Source of the DNA: Thiotrichaceae bacterium
GTDB lineage: Bacteria > Pseudomonadota > Gammaproteobacteria > Beggiatoales > Beggiatoaceae
Assembly: GCA_011391085.1 (NCBI GenBank)
Contig: JAABRD010000003.1
Coordinates: 1-64,000, forward strand
Length of the DNA: 64,000 bases
Direction of reading: 5' to 3'
Part shown: in pieces, positions 57,120 to 64,000 of the stretch
Layout of the letters: each line of letters begins with the position of its first letter
Numbering within the stretch: position 1 is the stretch's first letter
The notes under the pieces: generated by a model
The model's input: only the letters and a program-made list of their open reading frames with translations
Databases searched by the model: none
Told to the model about the DNA's origin: nothing
Program-made: the position numbers and the translations under genes

Positions 57120-59740
57120 AACTGGACCTCTCCTCGTGTTTGACAGTCACGCAAGGCTTTGGCAAATTCACAACCGGTTTGAAACCGCGCCAGTTTGTCT
57201 TTTTGCAAAGCTTTATCCACAGTCTGTTTTAGGCATGATGTTATATCGGTGCGCACCGTTTGAATATCAATATGCGATTCATTGACGATTTTAAACATTA
57301 ACGTGGCCAACGTGTCCGCCTGAAAAGGCAGTTGGCCTGACAGTAATTGATATAACATAACCCCTAAAGAAAATAAATCTGTGCGTCCGTCGAGTTCTTG
57401 ACCCTCCAATTGTTCTGGGGACATATATGAAGGTGTGCCTAAAATAATTCCTGTTTTCGTTTTATTGGTGTCTTCGGTAATTCTGGCAATTCCAAAGTCT
57501 GTGATTTTAATTTGTTCCGTGACTGGATTATACATGATATTGGCAGGTTTTATATCTCGATGCACCACGCTTTGTTTAGAGGCATAGTCTAAGGCTTCTG
57601 CAATATCAATGATAATTTTGATGACGGTTGTAATCGGTAACAAATTTTCCGCCCTTGTATAAGGCTCCAAATTTCCTCCTTTAACATATTCCATTGCCAT
57701 GTAAGCTAAGTCTTGTTCCTCACCAGCATCGTAAATAGAAATAATATTGGGTTGTTTTAACCTACCAGCCGCCGTCGCCTCCCGGAAGAAACGGGCAGTG
57801 GCTTCTTCTAATTCTTCGGCGTCAAATTCTTGCGATAAAGCTAATGTCTTAATCGCCACCAAGCGGTCTAATTTGTAATCTCGTCCTAAATATACCACTG
57901 TCATCGCCCCTTTCCCTAACACTCTTTCTATTTGATAGCGTCCAATCAGCGGTTTTTCGCCACTGTCGTCACTTAACCATTCATCTAGCCACATCGCCCG
58001 ACTGCGCAGTTTGGGTTTGCGTAAATTTCCTAGTTGCCGCAACCGTTGTTCGATATCACGAAAGTCTGGATTTTGGCCAATCATGTAGCGATACACGGCC
58101 CGGGCCCGCCGAAATTGACGTTTTCTTTCATAATCCAAGGCTAAATTGTAAAGCAATCCGAGAATCGAGTCGTCTGGTGGACATAGCCGAAATTTTTCAT
58201 AAGCCATGTCTAACTGCCCCTGTCCTTGAAATGCCAGTCCCAATAAGCGATTACTTTCGACGGCATCGGGGTGTAACCGTAAGGCTTCTTGATAGGCTAC
58301 CCAGGTACGTTTTACCCATAATACCAGATGGCCACCTAGCAAGAGTAAAACTCCTGGCATAATTTGTGCCAAAAAATGGTTTTTCATGAGATTAATTTGA
58401 ATTATTATCAATACACTTAGCCATACACCACTGCATATCAAGGCTGGTCGCATTCGTAATGGTGGCAACCAGAGACAAAGGTAAATCAGTGTCAGGAATA
58501 TTAAACTGATTTCGATTCCTATTAGCCATTGGGGGCGACTAAAGAAATCGTGATTTAATAGACTGGCCACTTGATGGGCTAACACTGTCACTGCGGGCAT
58601 GGGACCTACAGGGGTGTCTTGCAACACGCTATAAGGTTTTGCCGTCATCCCGACTAAAACAATTTTATCTTGATAAGAGTGGGGCGCCACTTGGCCGGTC
58701 AACACGTCAGCTATCGAGTCTATTTGTAAGGCGGATGGTTGATAAAAGAACGGTTGCATTTGCAAATTAGCATCGGTGTTAATTCGCAACTCGCCTAAAC
58801 GTATCCCTTTGCCTAGCCGCACTTCTATATCAGTCTTTTCTAAACGCAGATTTTTAGCCACTAGCCATAATGCTAATGAGGGAAGATACATATCGTTATA
58901 TTTGACTACTAAAGGCATGTAGCGTGCATTTAAGGGCCGATATAGATTGACATAACCCATTCCCAACACACTTTTACCTAAACTTTCAAGAGGTGGGTTG
59001 ACACGATGAATTTTGAATAACGGTGGTGAATTTTTTTCAAAATGGTCACTGATGACTTTCAGACTGTATTTTGAGACATATTCTGGTAACTGAGGTGCTA
59101 ATTTAGGTGAGACTTCTTCTAACAATTCAGGCATCCCTAATATCACATTATCAAATTTTTTCAAACTGTTTGCGAATTTTTCGTCAGGATTCAGAAAACT
59201 TGTTTCTCCTTCGCGATATTTTGAAAAAATAAGGAACATTTCATATAATTTTGAAAAAATGGGCGAATGTTTATAAAATTCGATAAACTGCCTAATTGTT
59301 GTCCTCTCATTCATAGACCGTCCTTGTAATTTACTCATCTCTGATACCCTCTGTTTAAATTCTGCAATTTCTTCAAGAAACCACTCCTTGGGGAAAGCTG
59401 TCAAAAAATTGTCCATTTCAACAGGTTTCTCAAATTGTTGGGCTTGACTAAAATCCAATGTCATTCCCACAACTTTACTATGAGGTGCGACCAAGTCAAT
59501 TAATGTTGCATACATTGACCGCGACCAGGGCCAATCGCCCAATTTAGCCAGACTTTTATCATCAATGGCAATAACAGCCACTTGTTGCCCCATATCGTGA
59601 GGCATCGCCCGGATCACCCAATCATTTGCGAGATTTTCTATGGGTGATAAAACATTAAACCAGGTTGCTATTAGCAGGGTTCCGCCAACGGCTAAACCGA
59701 TTAAACTATCACTTCCCAAAATATTTTCTAAAGAGACCAT
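57110..59740 (-). CDS. CHASE2 receptor-type Ser/Thr protein kinase
   Basis: This 876-residue membrane kinase has an N-terminal helix, then a CHASE2 sensor domain (about 45-390) with AVIAIDDKSLAKLGDWPWSR at its start and the end motif YQDKIVLVGMTAKPYSVLQD, predicted outside the cytoplasm. Two or three membrane helices (about 400-475) follow. A TPR-like segment (about 485-570) precedes the kinase domain (about 600-870): glycine loop VLGKGAMTVVYLG, K in VAIKTLAL, VVHRDIKPANIM, ITDFGIARI and GTPSYMSPEQL. It keeps all catalytic residues (HRD, DFG). The PP2C partner overlaps its 3' end. The signal sensed is unknown. Confidence 0.93.
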   Translation of the reverse strand: MVSLENILGSDSLIGLAVGGTLLIATWFNVLSPIENLANDWVIRAMPHDMGQQVAVIAIDDKSLAKLGDWPWSRSMYATLIDLVAPHSKVVGMTLDFSQAQQFEKPVEMDNFLTAFPKEWFLEEIAEFKQRVSEMSKLQGRSMNERTTIRQFIEFYKHSPIFSKLYEMFLIFSKYREGETSFLNPDEKFANSLKKFDNVILGMPELLEEVSPKLAPQLPEYVSKYSLKVISDHFEKNSPPLFKIHRVNPPLESLGKSVLGMGYVNLYRPLNARYMPLVVKYNDMYLPSLALWLVAKNLRLEKTDIEVRLGKGIRLGELRINTDANLQMQPFFYQPSALQIDSIADVLTGQVAPHSYQDKIVLVGMTAKPYSVLQDTPVGPMPAVTVLAHQVASLLNHDFFSRPQWLIGIEISLIFLTLIYLCLWLPPLRMRPALICSGVWLSVLIIIQINLMKNHFLAQIMPGVLLLLGGHLVLWVKRTWVAYQEALRLHPDAVESNRLLGLAFQGQGQLDMAYEKFRLCPPDDSILGLLYNLALDYERKRQFRRARAVYRYMIGQNPDFRDIEQRLRQLGNLRKPKLRSRAMWLDEWLSDDSGEKPLIGRYQIERVLGKGAMTVVYLGRDYKLDRLVAIKTLALSQEFDAEELEEATARFFREATAAGRLKQPNIISIYDAGEEQDLAYMAMEYVKGGNLEPYTRAENLLPITTVIKIIIDIAEALDYASKQSVVHRDIKPANIMYNPVTEQIKITDFGIARITEDTNKTKTGIILGTPSYMSPEQLEGQELDGRTDLFSLGVMLYQLLSGQLPFQADTLATLMFKIVNESHIDIQTVRTDITSCLKQTVDKALQKDKLARFQTGCEFAKALRDCQTRGEVQLCP

Positions 59741-60046
59741 TTGTGAATGAATAATGAATAATGAATAGTGAATAATTTAAAGGGGTTGTCAGCACAATGT
59801 ATGCCAAATAGCGGATAGCGGAGAGTGAATAACGGATAGCAAAGAACAAATTCTGCTGGACTAGAGGCTTTAGCTGCAATGCCATTCAGTTAAGGAATTG
59901 AAGTGGTGAAACAATTAAAATAGCGGTGGACTAGAGGCTTTAGCCGGTGGGGCAGAACAGAATTGAAATCGCCGTGCCCCCCACCGGCTAAAGCCTCTAG
60001 TCCACCCTGTTTTTTTCACTATCCACTATCCACTATCCACTATCCA
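59741..60046. repeat. Repeat cluster upstream of the CHASE2 kinase
   Basis: It contains TGAATAATGAATAATGAATA repeats, two direct CTAGAGGCTTTAGC copies with GCCATTCAGTTAAGGAATTG, and an inverted GGCTAAAGCCTCTAGTCCAC. ATCCACTATCCACT tandem repeats follow (60018-60068). No gene is seen. Confidence 0.7.
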
Positions 60047-60757
60047 CTAAAGTCCACTATCCACTATCCGCCGCGTCTTATTCTCAGGGACACTGATGAC
60101 CTCCGTTTTAATCGGCGTCTCTCCTTCGGTCTCATACGAAAACACCGTCGTCACCGACACTTCCTCCCCATCTGGTGAAGGCGATTGGGTTTTCATTTGT
60201 ATCAATCGGCCAGCTTCATCGTAGTCATAAGTGGTGTAAGAAACCAACACCTCTTTGCGCGAAAACCACACTCGATTCATTTGCGTAGCCATTTCGGGAA
60301 TACTGGCCACAATGCCTGCGGCTAAACCGCCCACGGTGGTTATCAAAGGGACGGTCATAATGACCAGTAATCCTTCTCCAACAGTGCGGCTTGAGGGTTC
60401 CAAATCCATCACCGTTTGCAAACCCACGGCAATTCCTGTTCCAGTCCATTCAAAAATAATGGCCAACGGTGCCTTTAGAGTCGCCGTCTCATTGTCAACA
60501 ATTGCAATTTGAAAGGTTCTGATGGGCTTGTTGGCCACGAAATCGACTAAAAAGAATTGTTCTCCTAACTTCGTGGGCCGCTTTTCTAAGGCGTTTGAAA
60601 AGACTGGACGCCCCACCTTGTCAAAGGTTAAATTTTTGAACATCTGAGTCGTGAATTCGCCCGTACCTTGATAATCAGATAGATTGACGGTTTGGGTTGC
60701 ACAACTGGTTATCAGCAATAGGGAAACGAACGTAACTATCCAAGTTTTTCTTACCAT
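60047..60757 (-). CDS. Hypothetical lipoprotein
   Basis: The 236-residue protein has a signal ending in a lipobox-like LLITSC (cysteine about residue 19). A hydrophobic glycine-rich segment (VIMTVPLITTVGGLAAGIVA, about 131-152) could insert in a membrane. The C-terminal part has YDYDEAGRLIQMKTQSPSPD, reminiscent of an RHS/YD-type strand motif, and VSVTTVFSYETEGETP. Function unknown. It is a single-gene unit, and its last codons overlap ATCCACTATCC repeats. Confidence 0.55.
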   Translation of the reverse strand: MVRKTWIVTFVSLLLITSCATQTVNLSDYQGTGEFTTQMFKNLTFDKVGRPVFSNALEKRPTKLGEQFFLVDFVANKPIRTFQIAIVDNETATLKAPLAIIFEWTGTGIAVGLQTVMDLEPSSRTVGEGLLVIMTVPLITTVGGLAAGIVASIPEMATQMNRVWFSRKEVLVSYTTYDYDEAGRLIQMKTQSPSPDGEEVSVTTVFSYETEGETPIKTEVISVPENKTRRIVDSGL

Positions 60758-60797
60758 AGTGTCACCTCCTCAGTAGTGAATGATAAAGAGTAAATTA

Positions 60798-60955
60798 GTA
60801 GTGATGCAATGTGGGTGATAGACACTTCCCCCCACCCCCAGCCCCTCCCCCTACAGGCGTGGGGAGAACGGCGGTACCCGTGGTTTTCACCCCTCTCCCC
60901 CTGGGAGAGGGGCCGGGGGAGAGGGTAAACATATCACAAAGAATTGCATCACTAC
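60798..60955. mobile_element. GTAGTGATGCAATG element with GC-rich hairpin cargo
   Basis: GTAGTGATGCAATGTGGGTG begins the element and ATATCACAAAGAATTGCATCACTAC ends it, the right end being changed in its centre. The cargo is the CCCCTCCCCC / GGGAGAGGGGCCGGGGG hairpin, as at 741 and 10727. It lies upstream of the lipoprotein gene. Confidence 0.85.
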
Positions 60956-61049
60956 CAGTAAATTTGACCATCTTTAGTATAGACTGGCTTTGTCACAAAA
61001 ATCAAATGCGACACCTCCCCCCGCGGGATTAGAGGCGTTAGTAGGGTAC

Positions 61050-61104
61050 GTTCCACGCACTGATTAGGGGTGGTTCTAAAATGGTGCGTAGGACGCACCC
61101 TACC
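61050..61104. repeat. GTAGGGTACGTTCCACGCAC palindrome
   Basis: GTAGGGTACGTTCCACGCAC and GTGCGTAGGACGCACCCTAC are partly inverse and form a weak hairpin behind the WD40 gene. Confidence 0.55.
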
Positions 61105-61145
61105 TTGGTTAACCGAGCATTCATCTATCACGTTCATCACATTCA

Positions 61146-62492
61146 TTACAATTTCCACAATTTAATCGTTTTGTCATAACTAGCCGACGCCAACGTATGC
61201 CCATTTGGACTATAGGCCAGGGCCGCTATTCGGCTCCGATGTCCAAACAGAGTGTGTAACAAATTGCCCGTATGGGCATCCCAAAGTTTGATGGTACTGC
61301 CCGTTTCCTCCGTATGACCAGAAGCTAAGTTGTTTCCATCTGGACTATAAGCTAAAGAATACACCGAGCCATGACCCTCGATAGTGCGTATCTCTCTACC
61401 TTTTTGCACATCCCAAAATTTCATGGTGCAGTCATAACTAACAGAGACTAATGTGTTTCCGTCAGGACTATAAGATAAGCCTAACACACCACTACCATGG
61501 CCTGTTAAGGTGCGTAAATGTTCACCTGTACTCACTTTCCAAAGTTTGATAGTCTTATCTCGACTGGCAGATGCCAATGTCTGTTCATCTGGACTATAGG
61601 CAACATGAAATACCCAATCAGTATGCCCTCTCAGAGTGCTAAGTTTCGTACCCGTGAAGTTGTCCCAAATTTGAACCAAATTATCTTTACTGGCGGAGGC
61701 AAAAGTGCGTCCATCATAGCTATAAACCACGGAAAAGACTTCGGTTTTAGCCATTTGCCCGCCCTGTTTGAGAACAAAAACATTTTTACCAGTTTTCGTG
61801 TTCCACAGTCTTATCGTATTATCTCTGCTGGCCGAAGCCAAAGTACCTCCTCTGGGATTAAAATCCACTGAAAAAAGCCAATCATTATGTCCTTCGCGAT
61901 GACCTTTTTTAGACTCCACCTTATCTTCGACCATGGTACGCAGTAACTGACCTGTTTGGGGATCCCAACATTTTATGGTGGTATCGAAACTAGCAGACGC
62001 GAGAGTTCCGCCATCAGGACTGTAAGCCACTGAAACAACCCAATCTTGATGCCCTTGTAACGTGTATAATAAATTATCACTGTCAGGAGATGGCGGCGGT
62101 TCTGCCAATGTGTTAGACGGCGCCAGTTTAGGTGTGGACACGACAGGAGGAGACGCTTCATTGGTTGAGGTTTGAAAGGAGAGGGTCACATCTAATACGG
62201 TTCCCCAAGTTTGGACGGCCCATTCAGCAAGACTTTTATCGATTCCTAAATTATCATAGAGCCGCCGCACCAACCGGCTATATACCGTTTCCAAAGGTAA
62301 ACCAGTGGGTGGATTTAATAATTCTTTCGTGACACCTTCTCGAATTGCATTGATAAGAATGGAAACTTCCCGTTTGTAGTCGTCGCCACATTTATCTCGG
62401 AGGAAGGATTCACAACGTTTATGGTCTTGAGACGCGGAAAAGCCATGTAGTTTAGTAAAATCTTTTAAAGTTTGAATCAGGTAAGTTGGCAT
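61146..62492 (-). CDS. WD40-repeat protein with N-terminal helical domain
   Basis: The 448-residue protein ends in seven WD40 repeats that should close into a seven-bladed propeller: examples are HQDWVVSVAYSPDGGTLASA, HTDWVFHVAYSPDEQTLASA and HRSRIAALAYSPNGHTLASA. The last repeat ends SYDKTIKLWKL. The N-terminal 110 residues are helical, with KDFTKLHGFSASQDHKRCES and KSLAEWAVQTWGTVLDV; this AxWAVxTW motif domain is common at the N-termini of signalling and NTPase-linked proteins in cyanobacteria and filamentous bacteria (general recollection). No membrane segment. It may be a sensor or scaffold. No operon partner. Confidence 0.88.
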   Translation of the reverse strand: MPTYLIQTLKDFTKLHGFSASQDHKRCESFLRDKCGDDYKREVSILINAIREGVTKELLNPPTGLPLETVYSRLVRRLYDNLGIDKSLAEWAVQTWGTVLDVTLSFQTSTNEASPPVVSTPKLAPSNTLAEPPPSPDSDNLLYTLQGHQDWVVSVAYSPDGGTLASASFDTTIKCWDPQTGQLLRTMVEDKVESKKGHREGHNDWLFSVDFNPRGGTLASASRDNTIRLWNTKTGKNVFVLKQGGQMAKTEVFSVVYSYDGRTFASASKDNLVQIWDNFTGTKLSTLRGHTDWVFHVAYSPDEQTLASASRDKTIKLWKVSTGEHLRTLTGHGSGVLGLSYSPDGNTLVSVSYDCTMKFWDVQKGREIRTIEGHGSVYSLAYSPDGNNLASGHTEETGSTIKLWDAHTGNLLHTLFGHRSRIAALAYSPNGHTLASASYDKTIKLWKL

Positions 62493-62975
62493 AATATTTA
62501 TCCCTTGTATTCTATTCCAAGAATCAGGAGTCTAAAGTGTCGCTTTGTCCGGGACAAGGCTAACGCTTTGGAACCCTGAATAATTGTTTGTTACAACGGT
62601 GACATGCAAACATGGAACCATTTATGATTAAATATAGAGTGGGCCAAGTATAACGCAGTAAACGTAGGGTGGGCCAGTGTTTATCAGCCCACCTAACTAA
62701 CCTACCCCCAGGTGGTGGGCAACGATAAACCTGTTGCCCACCCTACTTGGCTAGGAGAATCAGATGACCTCAAATCAATCTCAACAACTGACAATTAGTC
62801 AGTAGTCAGTAGGGTGGGAAACAGGTTTATCGTTGCCCACCACTTCGCCGATTTAAGTTAGAAGGTGGGCAAATAAACACTTGCCCACCCTACCTGGACT
62901 GCTTAGAAAATTTAGGTGGTGTTCAGCGGTGCGGTTTTTCTGAAAAACGACAAGAGTTGTAGGTTAGAAAAGAGA
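62493..62975. repeat. Repeat-rich gap upstream of the WD40 gene
   Basis: It holds an AGGAGTCTAAAGTGTCGC/AACGCTTTGGAACCC palindrome (62525-62575) and two copies of a GTAGGGTGGGC hairpin type: 62667-62753 (GTAGGGTGGGCCAGTGTTTA ... GTTGCCCACCCTAC) and 62810-62892 (GTAGGGTGGGAAACAGG ... CACTTGCCCACCCTAC). The two share GGTTTATCGTTGCCCACC in opposite orientation. No gene is seen. Confidence 0.75.
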
Positions 62976-63199
62976 GTAGTGAAGCGATGTATAGTGATAT
63001 TCTAAATTTGTACCTTATCCTCTGGAGCGCAATAAGAATTATTGCGCGGTTTCGCGCCGACGCTACGCGGGCACACGGCGCAATAATTCTTATTGCGCTC
63101 CAGAAGAAATGGTACAGGTTCGAAGGAATATTACTATAGGTGATAGAAATATCAGGACTGGTAGCCCTTCCTTACCCATCATCCATATTGCTTCACTAC
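62976..63199. repeat. Triple nested inverted repeat
   Basis: The outer ends GTAGTGAAGCGATGT and ATATTGCTTCACTAC are a variant of the GTAGTGATGCAATG family. Next inside, ATAGTGATATTCTAAATTTG pairs imperfectly with GAAGGAATATTACTAT. Innermost, CTGGAGCGCAATAAGAATTA pairs perfectly with TAATTCTTATTGCGCTCCAG around a GC-rich centre. No ORF is credible. Confidence 0.85.
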
Positions 63200-63207
63200 C
63201 CAAAAGT

Positions 63208-64000
63208 TTATGGTACGGTAAAAGTCACCGTCACCGCCTGATGTTGAGTCATTGTTATAGGACAATTAGATTGATTGGGTTGACAAGTAACCACATCCCA
63301 GGTAATCTGAGTCGCAGATTCTTCTGTAGAGGTTGCAGTTAATGTAACAGTTGCACCTTCGGGATATTCTGTGATGCCACATTTTTCCTCACAAGTTTGG
63401 TCATTGATGCTGATATTACCTTTTCCAATTTTGGTGACGAACAACGCAAATTTCTTGTCAGCCGTGGTCGTTGGCGCGGAAGTCTCAAAGGCCGCGGCAA
63501 CCACTTTATGGGTGTCGATGGTGAGGTCACAGGTGTTACCCCCGGTAGCATGTTGGCAGTCTCCACCCCAGGTTACCTTAGAATTTGCGGAAGTCGCCGT
63601 GAGGGTGACGGTCGTATGAAGAGGAAATTTAGCCGTGCAGTTTTCGCCACAGTCCAGAGGAAAAGGAGGTCCGCTATCGACACCAGTGTGTTTGCCGGTC
63701 ACGGTGCCGTCACCCGTTTTGAGAATTTTCAATTCGCCATCCAGGCCACACGCACTGGGATTTTCACGGCAGTTATTCACTTCCATTAACCCAAAAAACC
63801 GCATTGCCCACTGCTTGTCCAGGCCGTAATCTAACGGATTGTTATAGCATCCTTCTTTGATGCCGTTGATTTTTTGATCTGTCAGTTCGGTGATGCCAAA
63901 CACGGTGATGGCATGTTCTCTGCTGAAATCACAGTAGTCCACAGGATTTTCACGACAAGCATTACAGCCTGGTTCGTAAATACCCGAAAGTCCTGCCAAC
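63208..64000 (-). CDS. Exported-type repeat protein, 3' part only
   Basis: The gene runs off the right edge; at least 263 residues of its C-terminus are present. The end holds two bacterial-repeat (beta-grasp/Ig-like) domains: about CGENCTAKFPLHTTVTLTAT with VTWGGDC, and CEEKCGITEYPEGATVTLTA with ITWDVVTC, each with paired cysteines, and ends AVTVTFTVP. The preceding part is cysteine-containing, with three ACRENP/GCYNNP/NCRENP-like units of about 30 residues. Such proteins are usually secreted or surface-attached. The N-terminus and any signal peptide lie outside the window. Confidence 0.7.
   Translation of the reverse strand, partial: LAGLSGIYEPGCNACRENPVDYCDFSREHAITVFGITELTDQKINGIKEGCYNNPLDYGLDKQWAMRFFGLMEVNNCRENPSACGLDGELKILKTGDGTVTGKHTGVDSGPPFPLDCGENCTAKFPLHTTVTLTATSANSKVTWGGDCQHATGGNTCDLTIDTHKVVAAAFETSAPTTTADKKFALFVTKIGKGNISINDQTCEEKCGITEYPEGATVTLTATSTEESATQITWDVVTCQPNQSNCPITMTQHQAVTVTFTVP

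Noticed and set aside
1-64000. tRNA, rRNA and riboswitch genes
   Set aside because: Reading intergenic regions by eye gave no convincing cloverleaf or known riboswitch pattern; a covariance-model scan would be needed to exclude small RNAs.

Overview
This 64 kb window most resembles the chromosome of a gammaproteobacterium with a repeat-laden genome, of the Beggiatoa/Thioploca (Thiotrichales) type. That assignment is inference. It rests on proteobacterial housekeeping genes (aroQ-accB-accC, ispB, mlaE-mlaF, ccmG, rfbC, anmK) mixed with gene types common in filamentous bacteria and cyanobacteria (CHASE2 and zinc-ribbon Ser/Thr kinases, WD40 proteins, NTPases, caspase-like proteins), and on a dense load of small palindromic repeats between genes. 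No tRNA, rRNA, CRISPR array or full-length transposase was seen.

Layout. 1-3.1 kb: end of a kdp potassium-pump locus (kdpC, and a kdpD cut off just before its kinase domain by repeat DNA). 3.3-4.8 kb: chromate transporter with a good sigma70-like promoter. 4.9-10.7 kb: two paralogous single-chain restriction-modification proteins; the first lacks the N-terminal nuclease of the second. 11-24.4 kb: a large exported repeat protein, a small exported nuclease-like protein, aroQ-accB-accC, a membrane Ser/Thr kinase, an outer-membrane barrel, CcmG, a Sel1-repeat protein, an RNA ligase and AnmK. 24.5-28.8 kb: decayed and intact toxin-antitoxin (TA) genes and two helix-turn-helix (HTH) paralogues. 29-32.5 kb: a four-gene envelope operon with two exported caspase-like proteins between two lipoproteins, ending in a terminator. 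32.7-35.7 kb: further TA debris, a 49-bp tandem array and a frameshifted RAYT transposase. 35.8-47 kb: IspB and an exopolysaccharide export/synthesis region, then a lipid-transport permease and ATPase (MlaE, MlaF). 47.3-56.2 kb: accessory or defence-like island with two membrane NTPases, orphan antitoxins, a lone Cas6 of the Cmx6 (I-MYXAN) type, and small membrane or zinc-ribbon proteins. 56.3-64 kb: PP2C phosphatase overlapping a CHASE2-Ser/Thr kinase, a lipoprotein, a WD40 protein and a partial exported repeat protein.

Two themes recur. First, miniature inverted-repeat elements and palindromes have reshaped the genes: they interrupt kdpD, three toxin genes and the acc operon, and supply stop codons or short peptide segments to other ORFs. 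One element family (inverted ends GTAGTGATGCAATGTGGGTG) carries interchangeable hairpin cargoes. Second, toxin genes are selectively lost while their antitoxins stay intact. The most promising uncharacterised units are the exported caspase operon with its divergent HTH pair, the nuclease-deleted restriction-modification paralogue, and the lone Cmx6 with its coupled 59-residue partner.
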